From Deroplatys truncata (Eukaryota; Arthropoda; Insecta; Mantodea; Mantidae): a stretch of DNA of 64,000 bases. Below, one piece after another: positions 22,522 to 35,306 of the stretch (the stretch's first letter is position 1; the number at the start of each line of letters is the position of its first letter). The stretch lies in assembly GCA_030765065.1 (NCBI GenBank), contig CM060978.1, forward strand, positions 219,871,498 to 219,935,497, in the 5' to 3' direction. Position numbers and translations under genes: made by a program. The notes below the pieces were generated by a model. The model saw only the letters and a list, made by a program, of their open reading frames with translations. It had not been told where the DNA came from and searched no databases.

Positions 22522-24093
22522 GGTCAAAGTAGTGTGATTCATTGAAAGCAAGCCTGTTCGAGGTTGTAGCATTTGCGCAGACTTACACGCACCACGTGGA
22601 ATACGCATGCAGCATAAATTGTATTTAGGTAGAACAAATGCTGCACTTAACTATCAGAAATCACATACATGTCTACATGCACATACACACTAATAATGTC
22701 CTTCGGCTTAGATCTGGAAAGTTTCCTTCCCATATAACCTTTGCCAGTTATTTCATGCATCATCAGTTTCTACCCACTGTGGTTCCTTACTCTTGAAGTA
22801 ATAACGGTTAATTACTACTAAAAGTACAAAAATATCTTCAGTGCATGCCATAATACATAACTGCTGAGTGGCAGTTCGCTGTATACGTTGTGATCCGCGA
22901 ACTGTATCGAGTAGGACTTAAGAAACACTTTATTTAGGAGATGACTAACTCTAATCCACTGACATGTTTCTGAAAGGTTTCTGTTTTGACAGTACCTTGC
23001 ATATACTTCCGTGACTCAGCATATACTTCAAATGACTCATTTCTGTAAGTTTTAAGCTTGCAAAAACTATTAAATGTGTATTTTATATTTAGAGAAGCCA
23101 CCACGTTGTACTATTTTAAAGCTCCAGAAGATGAAAATATTTTCTAAGTTCATTGCAAACATCGTGTCCTTCCAGTGGAATTCACCACTTGTTTTCTTGC
23201 ACTGTTATTCATGTTAGCAGGTATGTAGACAGCACCTTCAGGTTTTCGAAAAACGGAAATATTTTTAAACTGGGCTGTTCCACTTTGTCGAAAGGATATT
23301 GTTTCCTGCAACTTGGATGTCAAGATACCTTCTAGCACATCGACTTGGATAGTAATTCAATGAGCGCACTTGGATGATCAGACATTGGAAAGTAATTTGT
23401 CTCTCACTTGATTAAATGACACAAGTAACTAAATAAAGAGTATATGGTGCTATTTCAGGGAGTACCTGCTCTTTCTAGGAAACCGTTTACGAGTTACATG
23501 CAAGTGTATATGTGCTGCATTCTTGTCCTTCCCATTGAACGGAACTGAAACAACTCTGAGGACATCAAATGCCAAGCCAACACAAAGTTTACGGGGAGAG
23601 AGTTTACGGTTATCGCTGAGCAGGGCAAGAGTAGCAGATGTGCATTCATCATGGAAAGTGAACCAACCCTTCGAAACTAGTGGTGGCGAATGAATTAGCA
23701 TTAGTAATGTCTGTGGTTGTTCGGAAATAGCTATCCAATTTCCTTCAGGTATTGAATTTTTTAGACGCTTTAGTTCATTTATGCACGTGGATCATTCGAC
23801 AATTAGTGCAACAACTGTTTGCACTTAATAAGCAAAATTAATATGTATTGTGTTAATAAGGCAATGATCTCATTTATTTATACGAGATTAATTGCAGGCT
23901 ATTGTCCGAGGTAAACTAAAGATATTGTTTTCTTTGTTTTCAATACTCGAAATATTATGTGAAGAATTGTAGAAGGGACAATTCCAAGTCGTCTTGCAAC
24001 TTCAGTACAAGTCGAGAACAGTGATGCTCTTATAGCTCTCGTTCATATACACAATATCTCTACCAGATTGTGGTCTACCGACCCCAGTTTTAT
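22522..24093. other. Unassigned stretch
   Basis: Apart from the minus-strand frame at 23450-23701, I see no recognisable element. Overlapping 60-codon frames on both strands at 23150-23338 cover the same bases and carry no motif. Confidence 0.45.
23450..23701 (-). CDS. Unidentified open frame, possible exon or transposase piece
   Basis: 83 codons from the first ATG. The frame stays open about 25 codons further upstream (to about 23780) with plausible composition (CINELKRLKNSIPEGNWIAI), which suggests a 5' extension from an exon or a broken longer gene. There is no domain I can name, no signal peptide and no membrane segment. A decayed DNA-transposon gene is as likely as a host exon. The neighbours are repeats. 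Confidence 0.2.
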   Translation of the reverse strand: MLIHSPPLVSKGWFTFHDECTSATLALLSDNRKLSPRKLCVGLAFDVLRVVSVPFNGKDKNAAHIHLHVTRKRFPRKSRYSLK

Positions 24094-24941
24094 ACTTTCT
24101 CTACTACGTATAGTAAGCAGGGGAAGTATTGTATTCCACTCAACAATTCGATACTGAGATTTCAACGGAAATGTATGTTTTGAGCCCCCTGAATCCAAAA
24201 AAAGCATTTTTGGAAACATGTCCGTGTGTGTCTGTGTGTGTGTCTGTCAATAGCATAACTCAGAAACGAACAGTTGGATAAACACCAAACTTGATATTTA
24301 GGTACAGTATCTTTCAGAGATTCGACACGAAGGTTTTCAAGAAACTCCCCCACCCCAGATTACCCTTTACATGGAACATTTTCGGAAATTTTAATTTTCT
24401 CAAAAATGGCTCTAACGATTTTGATTAAAATATCATATATTTAATATTCTTTCATGATAAATAAAATGTATATCTCGAATTTTCTGGGAATTTCTCCAAA
24501 AGTGTTTTTCATTGTCAACAACTTTTGCATAACTGGTAAACCATAAATGGTAAACAAAATTTTACTACACAAAAATGTAGATCGCATTAAAATACACAAT
24601 TCACGTGATATATATTTTTTTTGTTGAGTGAACCATTTTCGAGATATTGCTTATTATTCCCTTAAATTTTCAAATACTTATACTTTTTCTCAAATGGAAA
24701 TTCGTTATTCATTTTTTTTTGTCCTGGTAATGTAAAGAGAATGGAATACTCCACATAGCAACCAGCGCTTAAAACATTTGACTATCGCTTAAAGCCTACC
24801 ATTTTCCATTACATCCACAAGAAAATTAGCAATAAATTAACATCTTGACATATCAATTATCATGAAGCATATGGAGAATAGGCGTTTGTAAGAATAGTTT
24901 GTGCAAGAGTAGAGAAAGTCATGTGAGCGTAACACATCAGA
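24094..24941 (+). repeat. ACTTTCTC-family copy, full length
   Basis: ACTTTCTCTACTACGTATAG to AACACATCAGA, 848 bp, with the TG/CTG microsatellite at about 24223-24247 and the inverted GTAGAGAAAGT before the right end. The flanks are T-rich. Confidence 0.93.
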
Positions 24942-25934
24942 TATTTTTATCAACAACTTCCATCCCCATGACAAATTCTCACTCCTATCTTGCCACAGTT
25001 CGTCTAGCACAAGCTTCCTGTAATGCTGGATGAAATTCTTAAGCGTACTTCCCTATAGCACCTTGAATTTTAATGAAGCATAATGTTCCTATTTACTAAG
25101 CATGCCTTTAAATAGCTGCAGATAAGTGCACAATAAAAGTCATTATGCAAACGCTATTGTCTCCTGACATATAACATACTGCTATTGCAGATTCTATCGT
25201 CTTGCACTATTTGCCAGTAGTACTCAACTGTCATGTTTGCTATAATTTTCCAATGAAAACAGGAACATGAAAGGATTAAAGTTTCTAGTGTTAATATGCA
25301 AGAACATCTCTTCTCCGCAGATACATTTCTGCCCAGGTACAGGCTATATTTAATAAAGACGCGACTTTTCTATTCTCTGCCAGTTCACGAGTACTTTGTG
25401 ATAATGTTGATACTAAAAGTTATTATTCTGTCCGCTTAAGGTTAATAGCTAGAAATGGTTTAAATTAGGCAACCCAGATTTGTTTACGTGCAGGAGCCGA
25501 AACAACAATCAGTTGTTTATACAACAAACTCTCTTGGTACTGAGCTCATGTTAAGAAAGAAGAAAGAAAAGGCAAATGTATGTTTTCAAACAAGTTAGAT
25601 GACATATCAAATTAAACGTCTAATCTGCAAAATTTAAATACAGAACAAGGGATATACGGAAGCTGTTAATGCTTGAAAAAAGGCTTTTCACGGCTGTGTA
25701 TTTAAATGAGCTTTACTTGCATATCTACTGCACCTTGAGTTTTGTTTTCTAACTCTTATGGGTTCCCAGTTATATAACCTTCAGTAAGAAAGAAGAGGGC
25801 GTTTATTGGTTACTTAAAACGTTATTTTATTTATTTTATTTCTTTTAGTTTAGCACCCTTTTCCGGTTAGATCATATCGGACGATGAATGAAATGGGTAA
25901 ATGATGTTCAAATGAGTCTGGAGTCACTAGAGCT
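24942..25934. other. Unassigned AT-rich stretch
   Basis: I see no recognisable gene or element here. Confidence 0.5.
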
Positions 25935-26075
25935 CTAAATTATCCGACATTCTTCTTTTCTGTATAAGGGAAAAACCCAGAAAATAACCTAACTTGCCGT
26001 AACCGAGGTTTGAACACGAGACATCTTAAATGTGACGCAGACACACTACCCCCATACCAAGAGGTGGGCTTTACT
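25935..26075 (-). mobile_element. tRNA-derived SINE
   Basis: On the minus strand an A-box-like GGTATGGGGGTAG is followed by B box GTGTTCAAACC (complement of 26007-26017), then a body with TCTGGGTTTTTCCC. Outer stems do not pair. It is probably an old copy; the tail boundary is approximate. Confidence 0.55.
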
Positions 26076-26418
26076 TTATTACACATATTAGAGGCATTTT
26101 GAAGCAAATAATTAGCTCCGCCTTTTCCACGCGTAGGTATTTTTAAGGGGCAGGGAAAGCTTAGGAAAGTCTTCGCCTTGCATTTTAACGCCAATTAAAT
26201 GCGTAGTTATACAGGATAGGCCATTTAAATTGAGACTGTACAATATCTACAAAACTAAGCGTTGTAGAAAGAAATGTCTTGAATAAAAGTTGCTTCATAT
26301 TATGGGGGAAAATAAACGCCATTAGTCGTGTTTTATTTGGAGGACGTTGTGATGGTCATTTTAATGTGTAGGTTCCCATTTAAAAGAACTAAATTGACCC
26401 TAAAATGACTTTTAAAAA
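26076..26418. other. Unassigned stretch
   Basis: Nothing recognisable. Confidence 0.5.
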
Positions 26419-27292
26419 TCTGATGTGTTACACTCACATGACTTTCTCTACTCTTGTACAATCTATTTTTACAAACGCCTATTCTCCATATGCTTCATGT
26501 TAATCGAGATATCGAGATGTCAATCTTATTGGTAATTTTCTTGTAGATGCAAGGGGAATATGGTAGCTTTTAAGCGATAGTCAAATATTTTAACGCTGGT
26601 TGCTATGTGGCGCATTCCATTCTCTTTGCATGTCCAGGACTTAAAAAAAATGAATAACGAATTTGAGAAAAAGTATAAGTATTGGAAAATTTAAGGGAAT
26701 AACAAGAAATATCTCGAAAACGGTTCACTCAACAAAAGAAATGTATATGACATAAGTTGTGTATTTTAACGCGATCTACATTTTTTGTGCAGTAAAATTC
26801 TGTCTATCTCTTACGGTTTACCAGTTATGCAAAAGTCGTTCACAATGAAGAATACCTTTGGAGACATTCCCAGAAAATTCGAGCTATACATTTCATTTCT
26901 CATGACATTATCTTAAACATATGATATTTTAATGAAAATCGTTACAGCCATTTTTGAGAAAATTAAAATTTTCGAAAAATGTTCCATGTAAAGGGTAGTC
27001 TGGGGTGGGGGCATTTTCTTGAAAACCTTCGTGTCGCATCTCTGGAAGATACTGAACCTAAATACCAAGTTTGGTGTTTATCCGACTGTTCGTTTTTGAG
27101 TTATGCTGTTCACAGACACACACACACACAGACACACACACACACACACACAGACACACACGGACATGTCTCCAAAAATGCTTTTTTTGGATTCAGTGGG
27201 TCTCAAAACATGTATTTCCGGTGAAATCTCGGTATAGAATTTTTGGGTGGAATGCAATACTTCCCCTAGTTACTACACGTAGTAGAGAAAGT
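26419..27292 (-). repeat. ACTTTCTC-family copy, full length
   Basis: It starts TCTGATGTGTTACACTCACA after AAAAA and ends GTAGTAGAGAAAGT before AAAAA, 874 bp. The CA microsatellite is expanded (27116-27162). Two plus-strand frames of 79-81 codons overlap across it. Confidence 0.94.
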
Positions 27293-28410
27293 AAAAAGAG
27301 ATTAAAATAGTATGGTGGAAAGTCATAAAGTTAGGAATTTTATTCAGAATTCAAGAGCCATAAAAAAGACCTGTATTAAGAATGGATGTACATGTGATTC
27401 AGTCTGAAGAAGACATTTGTTCTTTACTTCATGCGATAAAATTCTGTAATTTTGTCTCATCTGTTGGAATGACTTGTAACACAAACTGGTCAACGACAAA
27501 TAGTGAGAAAATTCTCACTGTTTTTAAAACCGCAGATGTCAGTAGAAATTCAAACTGCACTGTAGCTACACCGGCAGTACTCTAGAGTGGGATTATTTGC
27601 CTCGTCTTCCTATTACTTAGCTCTGTAATAACTCTAGAGTTAATAACTTAACTTTAAATACTGCATTAAGAAAATGTTTAATTTTATATTTTTCCTCAGA
27701 TTTTTGTGGAACGCTAATCTGAAGAGCCATTCGTAACATTCAATGCTGTGGACAAATATCGGAGCTGTCACTGCATTATCGGATCGCTTTTACATTCATT
27801 AAATTAGCTGAAGGGAAAAGTATGCCTCGTTAAATGCCAAACGCACGCTTCTTATGCCGGCAAACAATGTGCGGAGCGCGTAGCACAACAGATGCAAACA
27901 CAAATCCATTATCCCGAAAAGGTATACGATACAGAATCGAATTTCCTCTTCAAATATGTTTTCATCCTCGTTGGGAATACATATTCACGTCGTTTCTGTT
28001 ATTGAATTGACAGGGGAGAGAGGTTTGTTGGGACTGATATTTAAACGAGCGCAATTCCCTCCAAGCAGCTTCTCTCGAATAAAACATATTTCCTGCTGCA
28101 ACGCTGTTGCGGAATAAAAATAAAACTTTTCATACAATTTCTATGCACCGCGATTCCCTTCAAAAATATTTAAATACCTTCCGGTATTCGGGAAGTTCCT
28201 GGAAGCAGGCTAGAAGGGGAGTGCTTACTAATCAATTTATTTCATATTTAAGTTTAGCTGTAAAAGCATTTTTCATTGTTTCAAAGTTCCATTCTGATGT
28301 CATGAACTTTTATTCCTTAAATCTTTCACTTCTAATAAATTACATAATTGTCAGCCAGGTTTTATACCAAACTGTTCCTCAGATAATAACTTTATTGTAA
28401 GAAATATATT
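27293..28410. other. Unassigned stretch
   Basis: A 67-codon frame at 27382-27585 (+) and a 97-codon frame at 28107-28400 (+) show no known motif and no conserved partner in the window. No element ends were seen. Confidence 0.45.
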
Positions 28411-29945
28411 ACTTTCTCTACTACGTATAGTAAGTAGGGTAAGTATTGTATTCCACCCAAAAATTCGATAAACATTTTTGGAAACATGTCCGTGTGTGTC
28501 TGTGAAGCATAACTCAGAAACGAACAGTCGAATAAACGCCAAACTTGGTATTTAGGTTCAGTATCTTCCAGAGATGCGACACGAAGGTTTTCAGGAAAAT
28601 CCCCTCACCCCAGATTACACTTTACATGGAACATTTTTCGAAAATTTTAATTTTCTCAAAGACGGCTCTAACTATTTTGATTAATATATCATATATTTAA
28701 GATATTTTCAATGAAATGTATATCTCGAATTTTCTGGGAATGTCTCTAAAAGTATTCTTCATTGTGAACGACTTTTGCATAACTGGTAAACCATAAGAGA
28801 TAGACGAAATTTTACTACACAAAAATGTAGATCGCGTTAAGGTACACAAATTATGTCATATACATTTTTTGTGGAGTGAACTATTTTCGAGATATTCCTT
28901 GTTATTCCCCTAAATTTTCCAATATTTTTTACTTTGTTCTCAAATGGGAATTCCTTATTCATTGTTTTTGTCTTGGATATGCAAAGAGTATTAATCTGTG
29001 GCAAAGAGAATGGTGCTGCACATAGCAACCAGCTATTGAGAGATATGTCTATGCCTAAAGGCTACTGTATTTGTATATTTCATTGTAAATACAAAACAAG
29101 GGGCACATAGTAGGCCTTAGGTGATAGTCAAATATTTTTAGAACTGGTCGCTATGTGTAAAATGTAATTCTCTTTGCATGTCAAGAACATAAAAAAGAAC
29201 AACGAATTCTCAGTTGAGAAAAAGTGTATTGGAAAATTTAAAGAAATAACAAGGAATGTCTCGAAAATGGTTCACTTTATAAAAAGAATGTTTATGGCAT
29301 ATATTGTGTGTTTTAACGAGATCTACGTTTTCTATGGAGTAAAAGTTTGTCTATCGCTTGCGGTTTACCAGTTAAGCAAAAATCGTTCAGAATGAAGAGC
29401 ATTTTTGGGGACATCCCCAGAAAATTCAAGATATACATTCTATTTTCCATAAAAAGTCTTAAACATATGATATTTTAATCGAAATCGTTAGAGCCGTTTT
29501 TGAGAAAATAAAAATTTTCGACTAATGTTCCATGCAAGGGGTGGTTTGGGGTGGGGGATTTTCTTGAAAACTTTCAGGTCGCATTCCTGAAACATATTGA
29601 ACCTAAATACCAAGTTTGGTGTTTATCCGACTTCTGAGTTATGCTGTTCACAGACAGACACACAGGCACACAAGACATACACACGGACATGTTTCCAAAA
29701 ATGTTTGATTTATTTTTTAATGTCTTGGACATTCAAAGAGCATGGAATGCTCCACATAGCAACCAGCTCATAAAAGATTTGACTATCGCCTAAAGCCTAC
29801 CATATTCCCCTTACACCTACAAGAAAATTAGCAATGAGTTTCTGCAAATGTTTATGTCGATTAACATGAAGTAGATGGAAAATAAGCGTTTGTAAAAATA
29901 GTTTGTACAGGAGTAGAGAAAGTTATGTGAGTGTAGCACATCAGA
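28411..29945. repeat. ACTTTCTC-family inverted composite of three pieces
   Basis: Plus-oriented copy from ACTTTCTCTACTACGTATAG (28411) to about 29065; minus-oriented piece about 29090-29702, from the TAGGCCTTAGGTGATAGTC block to the microsatellite and CATGTTTCCAAAAATG; then a plus-oriented 3' piece 29703-29945 ending GTGTAGCACATCAGA. The middle and outer pieces are inverted relative to each other, so long hairpins are possible. The first piece lacks part of the microsatellite segment. Confidence 0.8.
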
Positions 29946-31057
29946 TATTTTTGTAATCTGTATGTATGCTTAATAGTTTGAAGGACCTTACAAATAACAA
30001 GTAAAACTCATATTGTCTGTTAAAATTATTAGTGAATGCTAATACTTTTTGTAAAAGTATAAGATCATCCACAAGAAACCCTTAAAAAGTGAATTCACGA
30101 ATCCCTTAACATGAATGCAAAACTTCTGTTTATGCGAAGTAAAAATTAAAGCAATTTTACTAATGAACATATCGATGGAAATGGTTTCACTCTTTTCGAT
30201 GTTACATTAGGTTTTTATCTTTAGCCCCTTATTTCTGTACATGATGTAATGCTGCGATTTATTAATATTATTTTCAGAAGTATTTTATTTCTTAATACAT
30301 TATAATTAATAATAATACAAATGAGGGAAATAACTTACTACAGAGTGTATTAATGTTAGTTTCATGATTCGTAAACGTTTCTAATATTGTCAAAAACCTC
30401 CATTTACTTTTGTAGTGGTTAACCAATTCAAATTGTGATGCTGATATCACTTAATCTGTATAATTTATTGTGGAATCTCAGCAACATAATTGCACTTTAT
30501 AAACACAAATAGTAATATTAAACTTCTATGCCTATAATTCTTATAATGACTTTTTAATTTTCACAACTAAGTGACATCTCCAAGTAGGCCATAGCACAGA
30601 CACATTATTATATTCAGATGCAGCAAATGAACTTTGCTCTTAGTTACGCGAGTGGTATTTGGCCTTAGTTGTTTCCTGAAGTTGTTTCATATTAATCAGA
30701 TGAAAGACATCAAGGTTGTTTTGGCTGAATCTAAATCACGCATAACATTCATTTGTTTAACACGTGAAGTAGTTTTGTTTTCGTCCCTGGTTATTGCGTA
30801 GAGCTCGGTCACTTTAGATCACTTTTCTCAGTTGAAATACTTCCCTTATATAAATGCTTTTCTCACAGTTAGTACTTCTATAACAACTTCATGCTGCAGT
30901 ACCGTTTCCAGTACTTCTTAGCAAGTTTTCTTGCACCGAAAGCGGTAGAAAAAATAGAAACCTGTCACGCGACGAGCAGGTTTAGGCGTGAGGAGATACG
31001 CAGCATTTGAGGAACCGACTCGCAAAGCAACGACCTTATGAAGGGAGAAAAAAATTA
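29946..31057. other. Unassigned AT-rich stretch
   Basis: I see no recognisable gene, element end or tRNA-like box. Confidence 0.5.
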
Positions 31058-31526
31058 TCTTATGTTTACTTTTACATGATTTAATTCTACATGTTCTTCA
31101 AGGAACTATTCTTAAAGAAGATTATTCTTCTGTCTACTTCATATTAATTAAGTCAGACATGTACAGAAATGATTTTATTACATATTTCCTTGTAGGTACA
31201 AGGGGAACGTCAAATCTTTAAGAACGGCTTGCTATGTGATGGCTTTGAAACTCCGTTCTTTTTACATGAACACGAGAGAGAGAGAGAGAAAAGAACAGCG
31301 ACTTTCAGTTGAAAAAAATTATTTGGCAGTTCAAACAAATAATAAAGAATAAGTACATCAGAATTGTTAATACCCCAAAACATTTTGTGATATAAACTAC
31401 TTGCTTTAAAGAAATCTACATTTTCCATTTTCTCTCGCGGTTTACCAATAGAAGGGGACTTCAGAGGCTATTCCTAGAAAATGTATGATATACATTTCAT
31501 TTATCATGTATATATTCAAATATACA

Positions 31527-32754
31527 CACTACGTGATCAAAAGTATCCCGACACCTGGCTGAAAATGACGTACAAGTTCGTGGCGCCCTCCATCGGTAAC
31601 GCTGGAAGTCAATATGGTGTTGACCCACCCTTAGCCTTGATGGCTGCGTTCACTCCCGCAGGCATTCTTTCAATCAGGTGCTGGAAGGTTTCTTGGGGAA
31701 TGGCAGCCCATTCTTCACGGAGTGCGGAACTGAGGAAAGGTATCGATGTAGGTCGGTGAGGCCTGGCACGAAGTCAGCGTTCCAAAACATCCCAAAGGTG
31801 TTCTATCGGATTCAAGTCAGGACTCTGTGCAGGCCAGTCCAATACAGGGATATTATTGTCGTGTAACCACTCCGCCACAGCCCGTGCAGTATGGACAGGT
31901 GCTCGATCGTGTTGAAAGATGCAATCGCTATCCCCGAATTTCTCTTCAACAGTGGTAAGCAAGAAGGTGCTTAAAATATCAATGTAGGTCTGCGCTCTGA
32001 TCGTGCCACGCAAAACAACAAGGGGTGCAAGCCCCCTCGGGAAAAAACCCACCACCTCCGAATTTCACTGTTGGCACTACACACGCTGGCAGATGACGTT
32101 CACGGGCATTCACCATACCCACACCCTGCCATCGGATCGACACATTGTGTACCGCGAATCGTCACTCCACACAAACTTTTGCCACTGTTCAATTGTGTAA
32201 TTTTGACGCTCCTTACACCAAGCGAGGCGTCGTTTGGCATTTTCGTGCGTGATATGTGGTTTATGAGCAGCCGCTCGATCATGGAATCCAAAGTTTCTCA
32301 CCTCACACCTAACTATCATAGTTATTGGAGTGGATCCTGATGCAGTTTGGAATTACTGTGTGATGGTCTGGATAGATGTCTGTTTATTACTCTTTACGAC
32401 CCTCTTCAATTGTCGGCGGTCTCTGTCAGTCAACAAGTGAGGTCGGCCTGTTCGCTTTTGTGTTGTACATGTCCCTTCACATTTCCACTTCACTATCACA
32501 TCAGAAACAGTGGACCTAGGGATGTTTAGGAGTGTGAAAATCTCGCGTACAGACCTCTGACACAAGTGACAGCCAATCACCTGACCACGTTCGAAGTACG
32601 TAAGTTCCACGGAGTGTCCCATTCTGCTGTTTCACGATGTCTAATGACTACTGAGGTCGCGGATAATGAGTACGGCAGTAGGTGGCAGCACAATACACCT
32701 AAGATGAAAAACGCATGTTTGTGGGGGTGTCCGGATACTTTTGATCACATAGAG
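31527..32754 (-). mobile_element. Tc1-family (DD34E) DNA transposon (dead), inserted in a family copy
   Basis: The left end CACTACGTGATCAAAAGTAT and the right end, whose complement is CTCTATGTGATCAAAAGTAT, form the inverted termini; the next few bases (CCGGACAC) also match. TA lies close outside each end (31523-31524, 32755-32756). One transposase gene fills it on the minus strand. A sister copy is at 54103-55301. The element is complete end to end, with a broken gene. Confidence 0.88.
31609..32622 (-). pseudogene. Tc1-type transposase pseudogene
   Basis: Would bind the inverted ends and move the element by cut and paste. Start MGHSVELTYFERGQVIGCH at 32622. Helix-turn-helix region SVREIFTLLNIPRSTVSDVI, then a GRP-like hinge (RTGRPHLL). 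Catalytic triad visible: WSDDSRY (about 32165), FQHDRAPVHTA (about 31920) and SPDLNPIEHLWD (about 31800), with 34 residues between the last two (DD34E). A stop follows IQTITQ (about 32353), others lie at about 32110-32060, and a segment around the usual GVMVWGCF motif is lost near 32058. Near full length for the family (about 338 codons). Confidence 0.9.
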
Positions 32755-33093
32755 TATATATATATATATCCATTTTGAGTAAGTAAAACAAAAATAACTA
32801 AAATGTTCCCTGTAAAGGATAGTCTGGGGTGGGGGATTTTCTAAAGCATTTTCCTGCCGTATGTTTGGAGGGCACTGAACCTAAATGCAAATTTGATATG
32901 TATCGACTTTTCGTTTTTTACTTTTGCTGATCACACACACACCCGCCGTGCGCGGACTGTTTTCTTTTCTAAAAATGCTTCCTTTTCGGTGGTTCAGGGG
33001 GTTCCAAAATGTAAATTGCAGCTGAAATCTCGACATAGAGTTTTTGGGTGGAACACAATACTTCCTCTGCTTACTATACACAGTAGAGAAAGT

Positions 33094-34232
33094 AAAAAAC
33101 AAATGCTGGATTATGGGATAACAGTAAGGTATTTTAATGAGAATAATTGTGGTGTTGATTTATTCCCTTAATTGCTAGTTAAACTGTAAAAATTCAAAGT
33201 TTACAGAGGGTGCATCTGGAATGAGAGAGTCTAAGTAACATAATTTCAAAACTAAGTAATTCTTACTTCAACTCTTCATAGTTTCCAAGTTAAGGAGCTC
33301 CTATTTTAACGCTCTACAAACTGCAGGGCTGGTTAGTGCAGTTATACAGTTGTTACGCCACTTTCCGTAACGATTCAAGATGCTTCTTTGGTGTAATATT
33401 ATATTGCATTACAGTTTATATTTTATCTTCTCATATTTACTGCAACCTTCACGAGTCGCTTATCTGCCGTATTTGAAAAGTGTGTTTCTATAGCCGATTA
33501 TAGAATAAATGATAAATAAAGTCTGGAGGTGCACACCTACCGCGGAAGTCTTAACGTAGCTATACAGGGATTTGTTCGAAAATCTCTCTTTCAGTTAAAA
33601 CGAGAGAGGAACATCCCAAATAAATCGAAGAAGGAACGGCGTGAAGAAACCAATGAAGAAAAGCAATAAGCCATGTCCACTGATGCAAGTAAGAAGTCTG
33701 ATTAAATTTCTGTTCGGTCAAGCTGACTATAGTGCAATCAAGATATTCTCCTGGACTAGAAAGATTTTCGCCATCGCTTACAGATACCTCTTGTGTGATA
33801 TACCACAGCTTTTATATCTGAAATAAGTAAAATATTTGGAACTACACACACTAAAAGAGATTAATAAGACGAACGGACTTATATAGCTACACTACATATA
33901 TACATTTGTGGTAAAGATAAGATAATTTTATTGTAATTAAATGAGAGGGTCTTTCTACAAACAAGGTGTTGATTATTACTCGATTAATCAATAACGATCT
34001 AATTATTCTTTAAAACTAATATGTAATACATTTTTGCGTTTATAACCGTTTGTTTTACGCCCATCATCTCTGTTTTGATTCAATTACGGAGTGAGAAAAT
34101 ATGCATTTCTGTTATCATTGGCGGTTTGTAAAACCGAAATCTCCAGTTGTTACTAACCCATCTACCCAATTTTTCTTGTAATAAAAACTGATAATATTGA
34201 AAATATTTAGCCAGAAAACCATGCAGTGATAA

Positions 34233-34233
<1 letters not shown>
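33094..34233. other. Unassigned AT-rich stretch
   Basis: Nothing recognisable; open frames are 60-75 codons without motifs. Confidence 0.5.
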
Positions 34234-34275
<42 letters not shown>

Positions 34276-34297
34276 GAAGAAGAAGAAGAAGAAGAAA
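34234..34297. repeat. (AAT)n-(AAG)n compound microsatellite
   Basis: About 13 AAT units pass directly into about 8 AAG units. The minus-strand open frames of repeated Ser and Tyr or Ile here are by-products. Confidence 0.95.
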
Positions 34298-34419
34298 ACA
34301 TGTCAGTCCCACTTTAAGTATCTCACGGAGTATAACTCGTAAAATTCTTAGTTTCTCTTTAATGATTTAATTTCGCTTTTGAGAAACGCGTTGTTGCTTC
34401 TCTGTATGGAAAGACAATT

Positions 34420-35306
34420 TGAAGTAGAAGTTGTATTGTATTGTAGTTCTTATGTTGGGGAGTCGAAATTGAAGTTGTTGCAGCCGCACGTATGGTAAAA
34501 AAAAAAAAATGTTTCCGGTAGCCCTCGCCCCAGGTTTAAAAATATTAACTTTGTAATTTGATTGTTTCTTTAAATATTATGTATTTAGGTTTGCCTCGGC
34601 AGCGTCAGTATTATTGTTAGAGACATGAATTTCTTAACAGAATGTAGTGCGGCTGAAGAATGTAGGCTTACACAGATTATAACTTTTACTTCACTCCATT
34701 TATTAATCCTATTTAAATAACACCTCGCTGATATAGACAGCTGTGAGATTATTTATTAATTACTTGCACTTTTTAACACGTAAACTATTTATGTCACACA
34801 CTGATACGTATTAAACTTCTCGAGGACGCGCCTCGCGTCCGGTTAGGAATACTGTCTGCTAGCAACTGAACTCGAAATTCGTACAATTTGCACTATTTCA
34901 GTTACTGATTGGCTATTCCTACTCCAATAGTATACTTTTATTTAACTTAAGCTTTTTTCTGCTTGTTGATTGGCTATTTATAAACTGTCTCAAAATTTAC
35001 ATTATTGTTTCGCCAATAATTACAAGTAGCATTATTAAACTTTCTTATTTATTATTGCCTCTCGGTTACCTCATTGTTACCTCATTGTTAGCAACTTTTG
35101 ACAGCTCCTACATTATTAAATTACGTAATACATTCACATAACATTATTGAACATGTACATAATAATATAAACATTAATACAATGACTGTTACATGTAATT
35201 TTATATATTTTTACTTACACATATTGCTTTAAAGCGGGCTGTTATTATATTTTATATATTATATAATTAGACCGAAATCATTTTAAATGTTAAAAATACT
35301 GCCTCA
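34420..35306 (-). mobile_element. LTR copy C (LTR retrotransposon fossil)
   Basis: Third member of the LTR family of copies A and B. On the minus strand it starts TGAGGCAGTA and ends with the CTACTTCA word. No primer-binding-site-like flank is visible, unlike copies A and B, so it may be solo, but I find no clear flanking duplication. It shares internal blocks such as CGAGGACGC (about 34823) and the CTCATTGTTAGCAAC block (about 35080). Confidence 0.55.

Larger units (their letters stand above)
31058..33093 (-). repeat. ACTTTCTC-family copy, subfamily II, interrupted by Tc1
   Basis: The 3' end is at 31058 (TCTTATGTTTACTTTTACAT, a diverged form of TCTGATGTGTTACACTCACA). The copy runs to 31524, is interrupted by a Tc1 transposon, resumes at about 32757 and ends at ACAGTAGAGAAAGT (33093) before AAAAA. 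A CA microsatellite follows 32935. It contains a GA run at 31274-31289. It is among the most diverged copies. Confidence 0.8.

Noticed and set aside
27116-27162. Direct repeats of CA/CAGA considered as CRISPR-like or zinc-finger-like arrays
   Set aside because: Simple microsatellite tracts inside a eukaryotic repeat family; no spacer structure and no conserved residues.
34080-34312. Minus-strand frames rich in Ser/Tyr/Ile
   Set aside because: Translation of the AAT/AAG microsatellite.
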